Shown here in pieces: positions 8,034 to 17,085 of a stretch of DNA of 55,320 bases (position 1 is the first letter of the stretch; the number at the start of each line of letters is the position of its first letter). The DNA lies in the NCBI RefSeq assembly GCF_900115615.1, contig NZ_FOXB01000012.1, positions 1 through 55,320 of the forward strand. Direction: 5' to 3'. Origin of the DNA: Hydrogenimonas thermophila (lineage in GTDB: Bacteria; Campylobacterota; Campylobacteria; Campylobacterales; Hydrogenimonadaceae). The notes under the pieces were generated by a model, which did not search any database, was not told where the DNA came from, and was given only the letters and a program-made list of their open reading frames with translations. The position numbers and the translations under genes are program-made.

Positions 8034-8050
8034 ACCAAATTTGGTACAAT
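8034..8050 (+). promoter_or_regulatory. Palindromic operator and -10 box of the toxin-antitoxin operon
   Basis: ACCAAATTTGGT (8034-8045) is a perfect 12-base palindrome. It runs straight into TACAAT (8045-8050), a fair -10 box about 20 bases before the antitoxin start. Antitoxins of this family normally repress their own operon by binding such palindromes, so I read this as the operator. No convincing -35 box was found. Confidence 0.6.
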
Positions 8051-8070
8051 GTTATAAAAAGGATATTCAC

Positions 8071-8343
8071 ATGCAACTTAGTGAAACTATAAAACCTATC
8101 AGTTATTTAAAATCAAAAACAGCAGAAATTATAAATAGTGTAAATGAAAATAGGCAAGCTATTATCATAACTCAAAATGGTGAAGCAAAAGCTATTATTC
8201 AAGATATAAAAAGTTATGAAAACTTGAGAAATTCCTTATCATTATTAAAATTGATAGTTCAAAGTGAAGAAGATATACGAAATGATAATGTAATCTCTCA
8301 AGATGAAATGTTTGAAAATTTAGAAAAAAAACTTTTTGGATAA
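8071..8343 (+). CDS. Antitoxin, Phd/YefM family
   Basis: A 90-residue antitoxin. The N-terminal Phd/YefM-type DNA-binding fold is visible in ISYLKSKTAEIINSVNE and in IIITQNGEAKAIIQDIKSYE (about 10-55). The charged C-terminal tail is typical of the toxin-neutralising segment. I start at ATG 8071, with AAGG 8 bases upstream; the longer frame from TTG 8041 would cover the operator. The toxin follows after 3 bases. The gene lies inside the unit bracketed by the rnz-end repeat, a sign of recent acquisition. Confidence 0.87.
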   Translation: MQLSETIKPISYLKSKTAEIINSVNENRQAIIITQNGEAKAIIQDIKSYENLRNSLSLLKLIVQSEEDIRNDNVISQDEMFENLEKKLFG

Positions 8344-8346
8344 CAA

Positions 8347-8682
8347 TTGAAAAATTTTGAAGTTATATGGACAAAAAATGCAGAATTTGATTTAGAATCT
8401 ATTATAGAGTATATCAAAACCGATAGCATTAAAATAGCTAAAGATATTTTTTTTGATATTAAAAATCAATGCAATCAATTATCAACTTTTCCTACCAGTA
8501 GAAGAATTGTTCCTGAACTTCAACAAATAGGGATTTTGAGGTACAGAGAACTCATATTTAAAAGATGGAGAATTATTTACAAGATTGAAAAAGAGAAAGT
8601 TTTTATTTTAATAGTTGTTGATTCAAGTAGAGATATCGAAGATATTCTTTTTCAACGGTTGTTAAAAGATGACAACAAATAG
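8347..8682 (+). CDS. Toxin, RelE/ParE family
   Basis: A 111-residue toxin of the RelE/ParE superfamily. The pattern VIWTKNAEFDLESIIEYIK at the N-terminus and the late YRELIFKRWRIIYKIEKEKVFILIVVDSSRD are typical of the ParE/RelE fold. Whether it cleaves mRNA on the ribosome or poisons gyrase cannot be read from this sequence. It starts with TTG at 8347, immediately after the antitoxin stop. The antitoxin should be unstable and the toxin stable, as in the family. The repeat copy starts 6 bases after the stop codon. Confidence 0.87.
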   Translation: MKNFEVIWTKNAEFDLESIIEYIKTDSIKIAKDIFFDIKNQCNQLSTFPTSRRIVPELQQIGILRYRELIFKRWRIIYKIEKEKVFILIVVDSSRDIEDILFQRLLKDDNK

Positions 8683-8688
8683 AGAAAT

Positions 8689-8747
8689 AAAAGCTACTTC
8701 AATGCAAAAGTTGAAGTAGCTTATCTTTATGCAGGTAGATTTTTAAT
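8689..8747 (+). repeat. Direct repeat, copy 2 (relic of rnz 3' end)
   Basis: A second copy of the end of rnz, no longer joined to an open reading frame; a two-base deletion shifts its frame. Its right end contains the stop codon of the convergent lipoprotein gene (8743-8745). The ancestral junction therefore probably had rnz and the lipoprotein gene overlapping tail to tail, before the toxin-antitoxin pair entered. Confidence 0.88.
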
Positions 8748-9267
8748 CTATAGCCTCTTCAAGGTCTTTAGCAGTTGTAACAAACTCAACTTCTTTAACA
8801 ACACTATGATCAAGATCAATTACCATAACATAATTTTTATATTTATCATTTTTAAATTTTTGAGAGACAGACTCGTCAAGAATTAGATAGATTGGATATT
8901 TGTGTTTTTGTAAATCTGGAAGTGCTGCATATTTAAATATCATAGATGGCATTTTACTTACATCAGCAATAAAGATAACATGATGCTCTTCTAAGTAATT
9001 TTCCGGTTTTGTATTTAAAAACTCTTTTACAAGATGTCCTGTTGATTTAGCAAAAACCATTATAACCTTTTCACTATTTTCATCAACAGTTCCTTCTTTA
9101 CCAAACTGATCTTTTAAAGTACCAGGCTCAAACTTTTTCCCTATCTCTATTGCCGGAGCAATTGTGCCCTTCTCTACTTTTACTACAGGTTTCTCTTCTA
9201 CTTTATTGCTACAACCACTTATAGTCAGCACTGAAGCAAATATAGCTGCCATTAATTTAAGTTTCAT
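8743..9267 (-). CDS. Lipoprotein with thioredoxin-like fold, no CXXC
   Basis: A 174-residue predicted lipoprotein: lipobox ISGC with Cys19. The mature part resembles a thioredoxin or peroxiredoxin fold (GTIAPAIEIGKKF near the start, KVIMVFAKSTG, then YPIYLILDE and KNYVMVIDLD). The usual CXXC position reads AKSTG, so redox catalysis of the normal kind is not expected; the only cysteine is the lipid anchor. It may be a structural relative or chaperone-like protein. It faces rnz tail to tail across the inserted toxin-antitoxin unit. The start has AAAGGAT upstream. Confidence 0.7.
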   Translation of the reverse strand: MKLKLMAAIFASVLTISGCSNKVEEKPVVKVEKGTIAPAIEIGKKFEPGTLKDQFGKEGTVDENSEKVIMVFAKSTGHLVKEFLNTKPENYLEEHHVIFIADVSKMPSMIFKYAALPDLQKHKYPIYLILDESVSQKFKNDKYKNYVMVIDLDHSVVKEVEFVTTAKDLEEAID

Positions 9268-9306
9268 TTTTATCCTTTATTAATTAGTTTATCGATTAAG
9301 TCTAAA

Positions 9307-9933
9307 TTATAAGATGTAATCTGTAACTTCGTCAAGAGTTAATCTATGTTTCTTTTTTGGTCTATCTGCTCTGTAACCAAAAGGTAGAACCAAAGCACTT
9401 TGAAATACATTAGTATCAATACTTAAAATTTTATCGACCTCTTTATAGTCAAAACCCTCTATAGGACAAGAGTCAATACCAATAAAAGCTGCACCAGTCA
9501 TCATATTTGCAGCTGCTATGTAGGCTTGCTTTTCACTCCACAACTCAAGCGTATGATCGTCTCTTCCATCAACCCAATCTGCATAAAGTTTTAAAAGACC
9601 GTTATATTTATCTTCAGGTAATCCATATCTTTTCAACTGTTTTTGAACATACGGATCACTGCTTCTTACATCTTTTCTTGCCAAAATAACGACTAAATCG
9701 CTACAAGTACCAACCTGTTTTTGATTCCAAGAAACTTTTTGTATTTTGTCTTTTATCTCTTGGTTTCTAATTACAATAAACTTCCATTGCTCTATACCAA
9801 AAGAGCTTGGGCTCAATCTTCCACACTCTAGAATATATTCCAAATCCTCTTTTGGAATTTTTCTATTTTGATCAAATACTTTGCAAGCATATCGATCATT
9901 CATAGCTTTTAAAAATAGTTCTCTATTTGTCAT
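9307..9933 (-). CDS. NAD(P)H-dependent nitroreductase family protein
   Basis: A 208-residue FMN-dependent oxidoreductase of the nitroreductase fold. Typical features are the N-terminal RYACKVFDQNRKIPKEDLEYILECGRLSPSS (about 14-44), WKFIVI (46-51) and, at the end, ALVLPFGYRADRPKKKHR. In the family this domain reduces nitro compounds or quinones; the physiological substrate is unknown. It is preceded by AAGGATGG. The lipoprotein gene follows on the same strand after a 39-base gap. Confidence 0.88.
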   Translation of the reverse strand: MTNRELFLKAMNDRYACKVFDQNRKIPKEDLEYILECGRLSPSSFGIEQWKFIVIRNQEIKDKIQKVSWNQKQVGTCSDLVVILARKDVRSSDPYVQKQLKRYGLPEDKYNGLLKLYADWVDGRDDHTLELWSEKQAYIAAANMMTGAAFIGIDSCPIEGFDYKEVDKILSIDTNVFQSALVLPFGYRADRPKKKHRLTLDEVTDYIL

Positions 9934-10122
9934 CTTCCATCCTTTTAATTATAAGATTTTATCATATTAAATATCTATTTAAATGAATTAAACCCTCTAA
10001 GTAATTTGGTTATGGTTACTTTAATACATTAGAACAGGTTATTTCAAACGAAATTTTGAAGAATTGGGAAAATTTTTACGAAATAATGAAAGAGAATTAT
10101 TGGTAGTTAAATTAATTTTACT

Positions 10123-10695
10123 CTATCTTAAAAATTCTTTGTATGTTTTTTCATCTGAAATTGTTTCTAAAAATATCTCTTTAGTATCAGTTACAGAACC
10201 AGATGTGAGTTTTTTTACAAAGTTATTTGTAATTACTCTTTTACAAAATTTATACATATATGGATAAACAATACTATTTTTTTGCAAATAGTTTTTTATC
10301 TGAATATTACCTATCCTAAATTGCGATGCAATAAAAAGTCCAAAAGTCCATACAAATAGTACCCAAAGTCTATTAGTCAACATTCCAAATATTTTGTTTA
10401 TAATTTTAAAACGGTTTTTTATGTATACTCCATATAATTTCTCTATGGCAATAACAGTTATGAAATATATAGAAAATAGAAGTAAAAATCCAATTAGTTT
10501 TAAACTTGCAAAGTTTTCTGGTATAAGTATATGGTGTTTAACTAAAAAAATAGAAAAACTTGCTCCAAAACTATCTGCAAATGCAATTCCTACAAAGACT
10601 TTTATTATCTCATAAAGCTGTTTTGATAAACCAGATTTAAAGCCAATATATGAAAAATATATGATGCTTGCAAAAACTAAAGTATCTACAAAAAT
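10123..10695 (-). CDS. cvpA: CvpA family membrane protein, ATT start
   Basis: A 190-residue inner-membrane protein. Read from the ATT at 10695, the N-terminus is (M)FVDTLVFASIIYFSYIGF, then KSGLSKQLYEIIKVFVG; this is the CvpA pattern of an Asp early in TM1 followed by a G-x3-G turn. Further TM segments lie at about 60-85 and 108-125, then a polar C-terminus. ATT is placed 6 bases after AAAGGA, ideal spacing. No ATG, GTG or TTG exists in frame until ATG 10383, which would remove more than half of the protein. CvpA is linked to colicin V production and envelope functions, role unclear. Its start is 3 bases after the stop of the flippase-like gene, in the same frame. Confidence 0.75.
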   Translation of the reverse strand: MFVDTLVFASIIYFSYIGFKSGLSKQLYEIIKVFVGIAFADSFGASFSIFLVKHHILIPENFASLKLIGFLLLFSIYFITVIAIEKLYGVYIKNRFKIINKIFGMLTNRLWVLFVWTFGLFIASQFRIGNIQIKNYLQKNSIVYPYMYKFCKRVITNNFVKKLTSGSVTDTKEIFLETISDEKTYKEFLR

Positions 10696-10698
10696 AGC

Positions 10699-11559
10699 TT
10701 ATCCTTTTTCAGGAGAAACTCTATTTAATAGAAAGAGACCCATTAGTGATGAAATTGCAGTTATTATAAAAAATAGAAAAGAGAATGTTACTCCTAAACT
10801 AGGATCTTCACCTATATACTCTAATCCATAAAGAAATGTAAGCTCTCTAACCCCTATTCCACCAATTGTAAGTGGTAAAACGGCAACTACACTGGAGATG
10901 AGAAAAAGAGTCATATACTCTAAGTTTGAATGACCTATATAAAGACTCTTTATGATTGCTAATGCACATAAAAGTTGAAGGAGTTGTACTGCAAATCCCC
11001 AAACAAGAGTTTTATTAAAACATTTTAGAAAATCTTTAAAAAAGAGTTTTGTTGAAAAATAGGCAATAGGAAATAGTAAAATTGCTATTAAAAATGATAA
11101 CCATTTAGTCCAATCTCCTAAAAGTTCTGAGTAGTCACTAAAAGCAAATAACAAGCAGGAATAAAATGCTAAAGCAAAGAGTCCACTGAGCCGGTCTAGT
11201 AAAACTGCTTGAAACAGTGGTTTAATTCCTTTTTTATAGTGTTTATTAAGTAGATAAATTTTATAACCATCACCACCTATTCCGCCGGGTAAAAATAGGT
11301 TATAAAACATTCCTACATAGTAAAGAATAAGGTTAAACTTTTCAGATAGTTTTAGCCCAATAGCTTTGAAGTAGATATTTAGCCTGAAAGAGCTGGCAAT
11401 TTTTGAAAGATTAAATAGTATAAAAGCTATGAAAAGCCAGATTGAATCAGCACTTTGAAGAGACTCTTTTAGTCTTTCAATATCGACTTTGTGCAGCACA
11501 AACCACAGTGCTGCACCTGTAAGTAAAATTTTAAGAAGAAGTTTAATCTTTTGTTTCAT
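10699..11559 (-). CDS. Flippase-like integral membrane protein (UPF0104/YbhN type)
   Basis: A 286-residue protein with about seven or eight transmembrane segments. It resembles the lysylphosphatidylglycerol synthase transmembrane family (LPG_synthase_TM, YbhN, AglD-like): LSKIASSFRLNIYFKAIGL near 48, LFLPGGIGGDGYKIYLL near 88, and VLPLTIGGIGVRELTFLYG near 232. Family members sit in lipid and glycan pathways, where some have been proposed to move lipid-linked sugars or lipids. Here it overlaps the glycosyltransferase 2 gene by 17 bases, which supports a role in the same pathway. Exact function unknown. Confidence 0.8.
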   Translation of the reverse strand: MKQKIKLLLKILLTGAALWFVLHKVDIERLKESLQSADSIWLFIAFILFNLSKIASSFRLNIYFKAIGLKLSEKFNLILYYVGMFYNLFLPGGIGGDGYKIYLLNKHYKKGIKPLFQAVLLDRLSGLFALAFYSCLLFAFSDYSELLGDWTKWLSFLIAILLFPIAYFSTKLFFKDFLKCFNKTLVWGFAVQLLQLLCALAIIKSLYIGHSNLEYMTLFLISSVVAVLPLTIGGIGVRELTFLYGLEYIGEDPSLGVTFSFLFFIITAISSLMGLFLLNRVSPEKG

Positions 11560-12502
11560 CAGACTTTTTTGATTTTCCTACATAAACCTCTTTTATTGTA
11601 TAAGGCTTCTTATTTTGAGACTCATAATAGGTTCGCATTATCAATTCAGCAATAAATCCAGTTGTAATAAGTTGAATACCACCTAAAGTCAACATTACCC
11701 CAAGAGTTAGTAGAGGTCTTTGCCCTATATCTTCTCCAAAAAGTTTTACTAAAAACATATATGCATCAATAAGAAGACCAGCTCCAAGCATTGGAATACC
11801 TAATGTTCCAAACAGATGCATTGGTTTTGTTCTATATTTCTGCATAAATAACATTAAAAGCAGGTCACTTACAACACGAAAAGTTCTACCTATACCATAT
11901 TTGCTCTCTCCGTGTATGCGTGGGTGGTGTCTTACATCAACTTCAGTAATCTTTGCACCATACATTTTAGCAAGAACTGGAATAAAACGGTGAAGCTCTC
12001 CATACAATCCAAGGTTTTTAGCTACATCAGCTTTAAAAATTTTAAGTGTACAGCCATAGTCATGCAGGTAAACTTTTGTAGTTTTACGAATAATGGCATT
12101 TGCTATTTTACTTGGAATTTTGCGTAAAAACATACCATCTTGACGTTTTGCACGACGACCTGCTACCAGATCCCACCCCTCTTTTTCCAACTTCTCTATC
12201 ATCATAGGAATATCTGCCGGATCGTTTTGCAAATCACCATCCAATGTAACTATTAACTCACCCTTAGCCTCATCTATTCCTGCAGCCATTGCAGTAGTTT
12301 GACCAAAATTTCTGTTGAAAACTAATATTTTAGTACGCTCATCAGCAAGCTCTTTCATTTTCTCTACGGTTTTATCTGATGAACCATCATCTACCATAAT
12401 AAGCTCATAATCAATATCTTTAAGAGCTTCCCTAACTGCTTTAAAGAGTGGGGCTATGTTATCCTCTTCGTTCATCACTGGAATGACAACCGAAAGTTTC
12501 AT
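11543..12502 (-). CDS. GT2 polyprenyl-phosphate glycosyltransferase (ArnC/DPM-like)
   Basis: A 319-residue family 2 glycosyltransferase. The catalytic GT-A domain covers about 1-220, with VDDGSSD at 37-43 and the metal-binding LDGD at 87-90. Two C-terminal transmembrane helices lie at about 228-250 and 268-290, the layout of ArnC, GtrB and bacterial dolichol-phosphate mannose synthases. It is expected to move a sugar from a nucleotide donor to undecaprenyl phosphate on the inner face of the membrane. It lies between a GT39 enzyme and a flippase-like protein, with ugd nearby, so the sugar could be glucuronic acid. That substrate is inference. Confidence 0.85.
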   Translation of the reverse strand: MKLSVVIPVMNEEDNIAPLFKAVREALKDIDYELIMVDDGSSDKTVEKMKELADERTKILVFNRNFGQTTAMAAGIDEAKGELIVTLDGDLQNDPADIPMMIEKLEKEGWDLVAGRRAKRQDGMFLRKIPSKIANAIIRKTTKVYLHDYGCTLKIFKADVAKNLGLYGELHRFIPVLAKMYGAKITEVDVRHHPRIHGESKYGIGRTFRVVSDLLLMLFMQKYRTKPMHLFGTLGIPMLGAGLLIDAYMFLVKLFGEDIGQRPLLTLGVMLTLGGIQLITTGFIAELIMRTYYESQNKKPYTIKEVYVGKSKKSDETKD

Positions 12503-12521
12503 CTTTTTCCTTTTAAATTTA

Positions 12522-14090
12522 CTATTTATTTTTCATTTTATTTACACGAACAATGACAATGCCATACTTTTTAAAGATAGGCTGATAACTCTCTATCTCT
12601 TTTAGCTTTGTCACTTTTGTAAGTACAATTTCACCATTTTTAGGAACTCTTTTTGGAACTAAATTTTGGGAGTATACCATAAAACTAGGCATATTAATTC
12701 CCCACATAACTACGCTTAATTTATGTTTTTTAGTAAATAACGCAGCATCTTTTATAGGCTGTTGCGCTAATGCAGCATATGTAGGAAGAACTGTTCCGTT
12801 TATAAGCAATATAGAGATTATAGAGGTAAAAACTACTTTAACAAAATTACTATACTGCATCTTCCATACTATAAGAAGCGCTGCAAAAAGTATAGCAATC
12901 TCCATCTTATATCTCCAACCAAACAGCTCTTTACCTTCTATTATTAAAGCTTTTGCAAACTCATCTTTTATAGTTGGTAAAATAGCCTGTGCAATCTCTG
13001 GTAAAAAGATAAGAGCAGTCATCAATATTGCAACAGGAAGAATAATCCATAGAGATGAACGAATCTTTTCAAAGCCAAGAGCCATCAATACAAACAGAGG
13101 TGTATACCCATAGATTACATAGTGTGGAAGTTTTGTTCCTGAAAAAGAGAAAAAGATGAAGACAAAACCAAACCATAGTGTCAGAAACAAAATACGCTCA
13201 TCTTTAAACCACGTTTTTAGCTGGCTGAATGCAACAAGTAAAATACCAGTATGAGGCATTGTACCAACTAACAAAACCGGAATATAGTATAAAAAAGATC
13301 CACTATGACCTTCAAATGAGTTTTCAAAACGAGAGAGGTTATGTTTGAAAAAGAATCCTTCAATAAACTTCATTCCCTGATCTTGATACTCTAACCAATA
13401 CCAAGGAGCAGCAATTAAAAGAAATATCAAAATTCCTATAGGATTAAAAACAGATTTAAGCCAAAAGAGAAGATCTCGCTTTAAGGCAAAATAGATAAAT
13501 GTTACTACAAACGGAACCATAATAGCAACAGGCCCCTTGGTTAAAACACCAAATCCAATTGCTGCAAATGTAATGTAAAGCCATAACTTTTTTTCTGTTT
13601 GGATATAAAGAAAAATAGCAAACATACTTGACGCGATGCAAAGATTAAGCAATGCATCTGCAATAGCCGCTTTTGCAATGACACTTATTTGAAGTGCAGA
13701 AGCCATAAAAATGGCACTTAAAAGTGCTATTTTTCGATCATAAATATATTTTACAAATTTATAAAAAATTAAAACCCAAGCAGTTGCAGCTAAGCTTGAT
13801 GGCAGGCGTAAAGCAAACTCATTAAGTCCAAAGAGCTTTACACTAACTGCTTGTAGCCAATAGATGAGAATTGGTTTATCAAAACGAAGTTCACCACCAA
13901 GATAGGTGGTTATATAGTTACCAGAGGCAAGCATCTCCCTTGTTGCCTCGCTAAAAGCCCCCTCATCCAAATCAAACAGGGGGACACTACCAAGATTAAA
14001 GAAAAAACTCAAGTAGATAATAAAGCCAAGGAATAATAATCCATAACGCTCTACATAGTCTTCAACGTTGTTAGCAGTAACAGGTTTCAA
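12522..14090 (-). CDS. GT39-family membrane glycosyltransferase, ArnT-like
   Basis: A 522-residue polytopic membrane enzyme of the ArnT/PMT (GT39/GT83) group. The first periplasmic loop carries the acidic catalytic signature [16 protein letters not shown] (Asp40, Asp42, Glu43), followed by the [12 protein letters not shown] segment. About 12 transmembrane helices and a periplasmic C-terminal domain (from about 430) follow, as in ArnT. Such enzymes transfer sugar from undecaprenyl phosphate to lipid A or another acceptor on the outer side of the inner membrane. The cluster lacks arnA and arnB, so aminoarabinose is unlikely as donor sugar unless those genes lie elsewhere. It overlaps ugd by 4 bases. 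Confidence 0.85.
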   Translation of the reverse strand: MKPVTANNVEDYVERYGLLFLGFIIYLSFFFNLGSVPLFDLDEGAFSEATREMLASGNYITTYLGGELRFDKPILIYWLQAVSVKLFGLNEFALRLPSSLAATAWVLIFYKFVKYIYDRKIALLSAIFMASALQISVIAKAAIADALLNLCIASSMFAIFLYIQTEKKLWLYITFAAIGFGVLTKGPVAIMVPFVVTFIYFALKRDLLFWLKSVFNPIGILIFLLIAAPWYWLEYQDQGMKFIEGFFFKHNLSRFENSFEGHSGSFLYYIPVLLVGTMPHTGILLVAFSQLKTWFKDERILFLTLWFGFVFIFFSFSGTKLPHYVIYGYTPLFVLMALGFEKIRSSLWIILPVAILMTALIFLPEIAQAILPTIKDEFAKALIIEGKELFGWRYKMEIAILFAALLIVWKMQYSNFVKVVFTSIISILLINGTVLPTYAALAQQPIKDAALFTKKHKLSVVMWGINMPSFMVYSQNLVPKRVPKNGEIVLTKVTKLKEIESYQPIFKKYGIVIVRVNKMKNK

Positions 14091-15418
14091 GCTTTCGGCA
14101 CCCCAATCTGATAATACTCAAACCCTTTTTTATTCATCTTCTCAATGTTATACTGGTTTCGTCCATCAAAGATGATAGGATTTTTTAGTCTTTGTTTCAT
14201 CTCATCAAAGTCAGGGCTTCTAAACTCTTTCCACTCTGTAACCAAAAGCATTGCATCAGCATCATTTAATGCGTCATATTTGCTTTTAGTGTACTCTACG
14301 TTTGGATTATCTTTTAGGTAAAACTCTTTTGCTTCATCCATTGCTTTAGGATCGTAAGCTTTTATTTTTGCGCCTCTTTTGGTTAGTTCATTGATAATTG
14401 TAATTGAGCTTGCTTCTCTCATATCATCAGTTTCTGGTTTAAAGCTAAGTCCCCAGATAGCAAATGTTTTTCCATTTAAGTCTTCACCAAAGCGTTTTAT
14501 GACTTTTTCGGCAAGTACTCTTTTTTGATCTTTGTTTACCTCTTCTACTGCTTGAATGATTCTTGGTTTATATCCTGCATCTAGGGCTATTTTATTTAGA
14601 GCTTGAACATCTTTAGGAAAGCAGCTTCCACCATAACCGCATCCTGGGTAGATGAAGCTGTAGCCTATACGTTTATCGCTTCCTATTCCTATGCGTACTT
14701 TATTTACATCTGCCCCTACTCTTTCACAAATATTTGCTATCTCATTCATAAAGCTGATTTTAGTTGCTAAAATAGCATTAGCTGTATATTTAGTCATTTC
14801 AGCGCTTCTTACATCCATAGCTATGAAGCGTTCGTGGTTATGTGTAAATGGAGCGTATAGCTCTTTCATAACTTCTAAAGTCTCTTCATTTTCAGCACCG
14901 ATTACTACACGATCTGGTTTCATAAAGTCTTCTATAGCTGAACCCTCTTTTAAGAACTCTGGGTTACTTACTACTTCAAAAGGAATATTTACACCACGTT
15001 TATCTAACTCTTTTTGGATTGTCTCTTTTACTTTATCAGCAGTTCCTACTGGAACAGTTGATTTATCTACTACAATCATTTTATGAGTCATATATTTACC
15101 AATATCTTGGGCAACTTTTAGAACATATTGTAAATCTGCACTTCCATCTTCACCTTGAGGGGTTCCAACTGCTATGAATATGACATCTGATTTTTTGAGA
15201 GCCTCTTTAATGTCTGTAGTAAATTCCAAAGTACCTTTTTTATAGTTCTCTTTGACCATACTCTCTAGGCCCGGCTCATAGATGGGAATAATTCCTTGTT
15301 TTAGTTTTTCTATTTTATTTTCATCTATATCTACGCAGATTACGCTATTGCCCATCTCGGCAAAGCAGGTGCCTGTTACCAGGCCTACGTAGCCGGTGCC
15401 TACTATGCTTAGTTTCAT
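14087..15418 (-). CDS. ugd: UDP-glucose 6-dehydrogenase
   Basis: A 443-residue enzyme that oxidises UDP-glucose to UDP-glucuronate with two NAD+. The N-terminal Rossmann motif [10 protein letters not shown] is at 7-16. The catalytic Cys266 lies in [10 protein letters not shown], Lys210 in [10 protein letters not shown], and the C-terminal UDP-binding domain ([14 protein letters not shown]) is complete. The length is normal. The gene is inside the glycan cluster, so the product UDP-glucuronate, or a sugar made from it, is the probable donor for the neighbouring GT2 enzyme. Confidence 0.94.
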   Translation of the reverse strand: MKLSIVGTGYVGLVTGTCFAEMGNSVICVDIDENKIEKLKQGIIPIYEPGLESMVKENYKKGTLEFTTDIKEALKKSDVIFIAVGTPQGEDGSADLQYVLKVAQDIGKYMTHKMIVVDKSTVPVGTADKVKETIQKELDKRGVNIPFEVVSNPEFLKEGSAIEDFMKPDRVVIGAENEETLEVMKELYAPFTHNHERFIAMDVRSAEMTKYTANAILATKISFMNEIANICERVGADVNKVRIGIGSDKRIGYSFIYPGCGYGGSCFPKDVQALNKIALDAGYKPRIIQAVEEVNKDQKRVLAEKVIKRFGEDLNGKTFAIWGLSFKPETDDMREASSITIINELTKRGAKIKAYDPKAMDEAKEFYLKDNPNVEYTKSKYDALNDADAMLLVTEWKEFRSPDFDEMKQRLKNPIIFDGRNQYNIEKMNKKGFEYYQIGVPKA

Positions 15419-15423
15419 TATCT

Positions 15424-16902
15424 CTATTCTCCTTCTTTATAGCCATTAAAATCTTTAAGATAGTATACATAATAGATCATTTTATAATCTTTATATAGAG
15501 GTATAACAATTGTCTTAATCTTTTCAACCTTCTTAAAAGAAGATGCTACATCAGATATATTTTCACGATTTGTTACAAAAATAAAATTTTCACCAATATG
15601 CTCTTTTAAATCCGTAGTAAGCTCATAATGGTCAAGCAAAGTACCTTTAGGATTCCATTTAACTGCATCAAAAGGGTGAGGATGAATGTAATAAATTAAC
15701 TCTGCCATTGTTTTACGATCGTCACTAAGAAGCTTTGCATCAGGGTAATTCTTTATTATGCTTTCAACTTCTTTGCCCAACTCTTTCCAGCCTAACACTC
15801 TTTTATATGGATCAGTTTTTCTTGTTAACTCTATTCCTAATGCTTTTGTTATGTCATGATAGTGGTAAAAGAGTACTCCTAAAAATATGTTGACTCCAAT
15901 TGCAGTGTAAAGCCAACCTCTTTTATTATGCATAACAAGCCACGCAACAACTAAAACAGTAGAAGCTACATACATTGGAGCCGACCAGTTAGCATGAGCA
16001 CGAGAAAGCAGACTTATAGTAAGTATCAACATAAAAAATGGAACTATAAACCACCAAAGTAGATATAGGTTATTATCTTTTTTTAGTGATTTAAAGCGAA
16101 GTAGCAGTATAAGTAACCAGCCAAAAAGAATTGGACCAAAAACACCAAACTGTGCTCCTAAAAACTCAAACATTCGTCCAGGATGAAACAACTCTCCTTC
16201 TAAATGTGCATTATCTTCTGTATGTTTAAAACTGACAAATTCATGAGTATAGTTCCAGTAAAGATTTGGCAAATATATAAGTGCTGCCAGTACCATTGTT
16301 ACATAAAGTTTTGGATTTTTAAGATGATAGCGATAAGTTTTAGATGTAATAAGATATGCAAAAGCAGAGACAACAAAAATGATCATTGTATACTTGCTAA
16401 GAAGACCACCTCCTCCTGCAATGGCGATAATAAGCCAATCTCTCCAGCTATCACTTTTAAGTGCTTTAATGAAAAAGAGCATTCCTAAAGACCAAAAAAA
16501 CAAAAACGGTACATCTGTAGAGATAATGAGCGAAGAGAGCCAGACAGCCGGCAACATAACAAAAGCTATTGCACTATAAAATGCAACCTTTTCATCAAAA
16601 AGCTCTTTTGCAAGAAAATATATGTTTATTGTAGTTAACATATAAACAATAGGAGAGGCTATTTTAATACATACAAATCCATCACCGCAAATTGAAGTAC
16701 TCAGCATAATAAGCCAAGCTACCATAGGAGGTTTGGAGTAGTAACCAAAATCAAAATGCCTTGACCATCCCCAATAGTATGCTTCATCAGCATACAGATC
16801 AATAACAGAGCTAGCCTGTGTTAACATATATATTCTATATGCTGTCACCAAAAAAAGTAAAATAAACATATTTGTAAATGAATAATATTTTGTTTCTCTC
16901 AT
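15424..16902 (-). CDS. Second GT39-family membrane glycosyltransferase
   Basis: A 492-residue polytopic protein of the PMT_2/GT39 type, not closely similar to the first. The catalytic loop is [20 protein letters not shown] (about 35-54; Asp39, Glu40) followed by [10 protein letters not shown]. About 10-12 membrane helices follow, and a C-terminal soluble part starts near 370. It is expected to use a polyprenyl-phosphate sugar donor at the periplasmic face. It heads the leftward cluster and is 5 bases from ugd. Two GT39 enzymes in one cluster suggest two acceptor positions or two sugars. Confidence 0.82.
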   Translation of the reverse strand: MRETKYYSFTNMFILLFLVTAYRIYMLTQASSVIDLYADEAYYWGWSRHFDFGYYSKPPMVAWLIMLSTSICGDGFVCIKIASPIVYMLTTINIYFLAKELFDEKVAFYSAIAFVMLPAVWLSSLIISTDVPFLFFWSLGMLFFIKALKSDSWRDWLIIAIAGGGGLLSKYTMIIFVVSAFAYLITSKTYRYHLKNPKLYVTMVLAALIYLPNLYWNYTHEFVSFKHTEDNAHLEGELFHPGRMFEFLGAQFGVFGPILFGWLLILLLRFKSLKKDNNLYLLWWFIVPFFMLILTISLLSRAHANWSAPMYVASTVLVVAWLVMHNKRGWLYTAIGVNIFLGVLFYHYHDITKALGIELTRKTDPYKRVLGWKELGKEVESIIKNYPDAKLLSDDRKTMAELIYYIHPHPFDAVKWNPKGTLLDHYELTTDLKEHIGENFIFVTNRENISDVASSFKKVEKIKTIVIPLYKDYKMIYYVYYLKDFNGYKEGE

Positions 16903-17073
16903 TGCAATCCTATTAGAAATATTTGTTGGTATTTTAGCAAAAAATCTGATTCTTGATATATTAAATTTTTTTAGATAAAATATAAGTTCCCGCGATGAAC
17001 CGCTTGCTTAAGTAATCTGTTACGTAATTGAATCGTAATATTGATTATATAGCATAAAATAAATAAATCAAGA

Positions 17074-17080
17074 AAGGAGG
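17074..17080 (+). promoter_or_regulatory. Perfect Shine-Dalgarno site
   Basis: AAGGAGG, five bases before the ATG at 17086, is the strongest ribosome binding site seen in the window. It argues that the small unknown protein is truly translated, and well. Confidence 0.7.
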
Positions 17081-17085
17081 AAAAG

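Noticed and set aside
10001-10023. Imperfect repeat AAGTAA...TTACTT between the nitroreductase and cvpA genes
   Set aside because: The arms are only 6 bases, in very AT-rich DNA, and it is not placed at a recognisable promoter, so chance is likely.
10123-10383. Short 86-codon gene starting at ATG 10383
   Set aside because: It is the C-terminal part of cvpA. The same frame is open upstream to 10695 and encodes the conserved N-terminal helices, so the short form is a start-site artefact.
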